Assembly (NCBI GenBank): GCA_022818135.1
Contig: JAFMSR010000012.1
Coordinates: 7,679,570-7,743,569 of the forward strand
Direction: 5' to 3'
Length of the DNA stretch: 64,000 bases
Source: Saxidomus purpurata
Taxonomy: Eukaryota; Mollusca; Bivalvia; Venerida; Veneridae
In this document: positions 61,885 through 64,000 of the stretch, in pieces
Layout of the letters: each line of letters opens with the position of its first letter
Position numbering within the stretch: position 1 is the first letter of the stretch
Made by a program: the position numbers and the translations under genes
The notes under the pieces: model-generated
Database searches by the model: none
Seen by the model: only the letters and a program-made list of their open reading frames with translations
What the model was told of the DNA's origin: nothing

Positions 61885-61975
61885 TCCCCGTGGCGCAGTG
61901 GGTAAGTCGCTATCACACTAAATTTACGGCCGAGGTTCGAATCCCACCGGCGACACTTTATTTTTTTTTTGTTTT
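61885..61975 (+). other. tRNA-like sequence (SINE head) with T-run
   Basis: A box TGGCGCAGTGGG (61891-61902), B box GGTTCGAATCC (61934-61944), then a long T-run like a Pol III stop. The acceptor stem does not close, so a tRNA gene is unlikely. Confidence 0.55.
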
Positions 61976-62511
61976 TTTGTTTTTGTTATCTTATCCTTTT
62001 AATATTTAAATTTGAATATTTTTAAGCTCGACTATGGCGAAAACAAAATAACATAATAAAAGTGTCATATCCGAAATGTCTCCTTGAAGTAGCTTGTCCG
62101 AAATATAGTACACTTACTTGTCCAACTTTTTCAACGTTTACAACGTTCACAGATTGAGCATTCAAAAAAGCTTTCGTCTTTTAAAACTATGTCAATAACT
62201 TTTTCAAATTAACATATTAGTTTTGAATGATCAATACTTTTATCATTTCACTATATAAACAGTATACTTTTAAGCATCCACTGGGCGCCACCATTATTGA
62301 GCTTTGCCTGACGTACTGTAGCATGCCAGTACGACAGGGAACCAGACTAGAGTTATCCATGGTGATTTCTGGTTAAACATATAGGTAAAATGGCCGGGAC
62401 CGACAGGAATCCTCGAGTTATACCGGGTTTTCACGTTATCGATGCTCTAGTTAACAAGTTTTACTGTACTATTCAAAATAACTAGTCTGCAATGTAATTC
62501 TTGTATTTAGG

Positions 62512-62772
62512 TTCTCCAAACTCGATAGACTTTAGCCCAAATGCAACGATATATCGCATTGAAGAGAACAGATTGATGAACGATGTAACCTGCTCAGCGG
62601 ACTGTGCTCCTGTTTGTCAGTATGCCTGGAGAAGTGACCATGATAAAAATATCAGTAACTCTAATGTCTTGTCTTTGGGAGAAGTAGACAGAACTGCAGA
62701 CGGCATGTATACATGTATAGCAAGGAACTGGTTTGGGCAAGTCGAGATGTCAATAATTTTAGCAGTAATGTG
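62512..62772 (+). CDS. Second Ig receptor copy: Ig domain 3 exon (partial gene)
   Basis: Acceptor TTGTATTTAG|, donor AATGT|GTAAGT, phase 1-1, no stops. It differs from 54945-55205 at a handful of residues (SPNSIDFSPNAT, EENRLMND, SDHDKNISNS). The flanking intron is also conserved. Confidence 0.9.
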
Positions 62773-63049
62773 TAAGTTTAAACTACAATAAACAAAACTA
62801 TCGTCTGAATCATGTGTTTGAAACAGATACATGCACTTCATGTAAGATTAAGAAAATAAGATTTATAATTGAATCATAACATTGTAAAACTAGTTAATGC
62901 GTATTTTTAACTCTCGATTAACTATGTACCGGGAGCCGTTTCTGCTTTTCAATTTATTGGAAAAATTTGTAATCCCACTAAGAACGTGCAACTCACACCC
63001 TATTTACAGTTGTTTAATTGTAAACATTATTGCCTAGATGTGTTTTACA

Positions 63050-63319
63050 GATGGCCCGGAGAATATCGTCTTCAATCCAAGTGACACAGAGTACACCAAA
63101 ACCAAGGGAGAGGCAATGAAAAACATACGGTGTTCCGTAACCTGTAATCCCAACTGTTCAATAAACTGGCTCAAAGCTGATACCTTAGTCAGTAACACCG
63201 GGAATCTTGCATTGAAAACTTTACAAAGAGACGACATGGGTATATACCAGTGCGTTGCTACCAATAACAACATCCCTCTGAATCCCTCTGTTCAAAGGTC
63301 TATAGAAATAAATATCAGA
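63050..63319 (+). CDS. Second Ig receptor copy: Ig domain 4 exon
   Basis: Acceptor GTTTTACAG|, donor CAGAT|GTAAGT, phase 1-1. NIRCSVTCNPNCSINWLKAD, RDDMGIYQCVATNNN. Open and intact. Confidence 0.9.
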
Positions 63320-63522
63320 TGTAAGTGTTTTAGAATGTAATCGTACTTTTGTAAAATTACGTTTACATAATATGATTTATATGTATCTCTACACAATAAA
63401 AGATTAACTTCCATGTATATGTTTTCTATTACATCTAAATAATGATAATTACATATACAAATAATGTTAGCATTAGCAGATCCCCATTTTCACAGTATTG
63501 CAACTGTATATTTCATTCAGAT

Positions 63523-63789
63523 GGTCCAGACACGGTGGTACTTAGCAGTGGATCTTACATATCGTTGGTAACAGGAACATTAGCACCAAATATCACTTGT
63601 TCTGCTGATTGCAATCCACCCTGCTCGTTTACATGGAGAAATATGACCAACAATTCAGTTCAAAGCCATGGGCACATTTTCTATTTTGGTATTGTCGAAC
63701 TCGCTTTCCAAGGTGAATACAGATGTACTGTTAGGAATAATGCGACAGGGAAATCTATATACACTACGATGACTTTGACAGTGGAATGT
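63523..63789 (+). CDS. Second Ig receptor copy: Ig domain 5 exon
   Basis: Acceptor TTTCATTCAG|, donor GAAT|GTAAGT, phase 1-1. Nearly identical to 55932-56198, with changes clustered near the end (TVRNNATG, TTMTLTVE). The TM and tail exons would lie beyond the window. Confidence 0.9.
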
Positions 63790-64000
63790 AAGTCTTTGTA
63801 GAGTATCTCCTTCAAGATAGTGACTATCTTAATTTCATAATCTACATCTGTTATCTGACTAGTGTGCAAAATTTGAAGACATTTCATCGTTTAATTAAAA
63901 AGTTGTATCGTTTTTTGTTGTCCCACCTCAACTTAAGAAATACTGGCATTATTTGGAAGTACCCTATAAAGTTAAAATTGGTATGTTTGCAAGTATTTAT
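63790..64000. other. Intron of the second Ig receptor copy (continues past window)
   Basis: Matches 56199-56560 of the first copy, but lacks the ~110-bp block present at about 56285-56395 there. Confidence 0.7.

Larger units (their letters stand above)
60297..62466. mobile_element. 2.17-kb pogo-like insertion with TA target duplication and nested elements
   Basis: Starts CAGCTCGAGTTGTCCGAG and ends ...GTTTTACTG, with TA on each side (60295-60296, 62467-62468). The sister locus reads GCAAG-TA-CTATTCAA at about 54890 without it. On the minus strand the right end reads CAGTAAAACTTGTTAAC and ATCGATAACGTGAAAACC, the style of pogo/Tigger termini. A long inverted copy of the right end lies at about 61425-61595 (TCAGGCAAAGCTCAATAATG against its complement at about 62285), so at least two related elements are nested. 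No transposase ORF. Confidence 0.7.

Noticed and set aside
61885..61960. tRNA gene
   Set aside because: A and B boxes are good but the acceptor stem does not pair; more likely a SINE head. The same reasoning applies at 57.0 and 35.5 kb.

Overview
The window is eukaryotic, AT-rich, repeat-dense DNA, most likely from a bivalve mollusc. Coding sequence is short exons with GT/AG borders. Intergenic DNA is dominated by tandem arrays, small DNA transposons, tRNA-derived SINEs and LINE tails. The Ig domains carry the extra-cysteine pattern (C-x3-C-x3-C...W) I associate with mollusc IgSF proteins. The species cannot be named from sequence alone.

Layout. 1-6.4 kb: an ~85-86 bp satellite with a built-in 13-bp dyad and a ~856-bp higher-order period, interrupted by a 538-bp TTAA-flanked element. 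6.4-11.4 kb: AT-rich DNA with no supported gene, including a 255-bp MITE with perfect 32-bp ends. 11.4-25.9 kb: nested tandem arrays. Read on the minus strand, two of these carry a complete-looking 3' splice site per unit, and one also carries a 5' splice site per unit. They lie downstream of a CRE-bearing candidate first exon at 25.8 kb. 26.5-27.1 kb: a truncated LINE. 27.76-28.08 kb: a hAT-like MITE.

32.5-37.2 kb (minus): a four-exon, four-helix membrane protein of 185 aa with an inferred GC-AG intron and a possible alternative signal-peptide first exon. 38.5-39.5 kb: a ~120-bp repeat array. 39.6-42.94 kb (minus): a complete two-exon carbohydrate sulfotransferase (398 aa) whose single intron is filled by a 32-bp minisatellite. 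44.0-45.6 kb: a 52-bp minisatellite. 45.6-52.7 kb: mostly non-coding DNA with mobile-element pieces.

52.8-59.5 kb (plus): the most interesting gene, a transmembrane Ig-superfamily receptor. Thirteen consecutive exons join in one frame: V-like Ig domain, split Ig-like domain, three Ig domains, TM helix, and a tail with two near-identical ITAM-like motifs (YxxL-x10-YxxL) plus a single YxxL and a terminal YENT. The tail grew by tandem duplication of an exon-pair cassette. From 62.5 kb to the window end a second paralogue repeats the three Ig exons. Its 5' flank holds a 2.17-kb TA-flanked pogo-like insertion whose empty site is preserved beside the first copy at 54.9 kb.

The reading suggests an expanding locus of Ig receptors with possible tyrosine-based immune-type signalling, built by exon and segment duplication.
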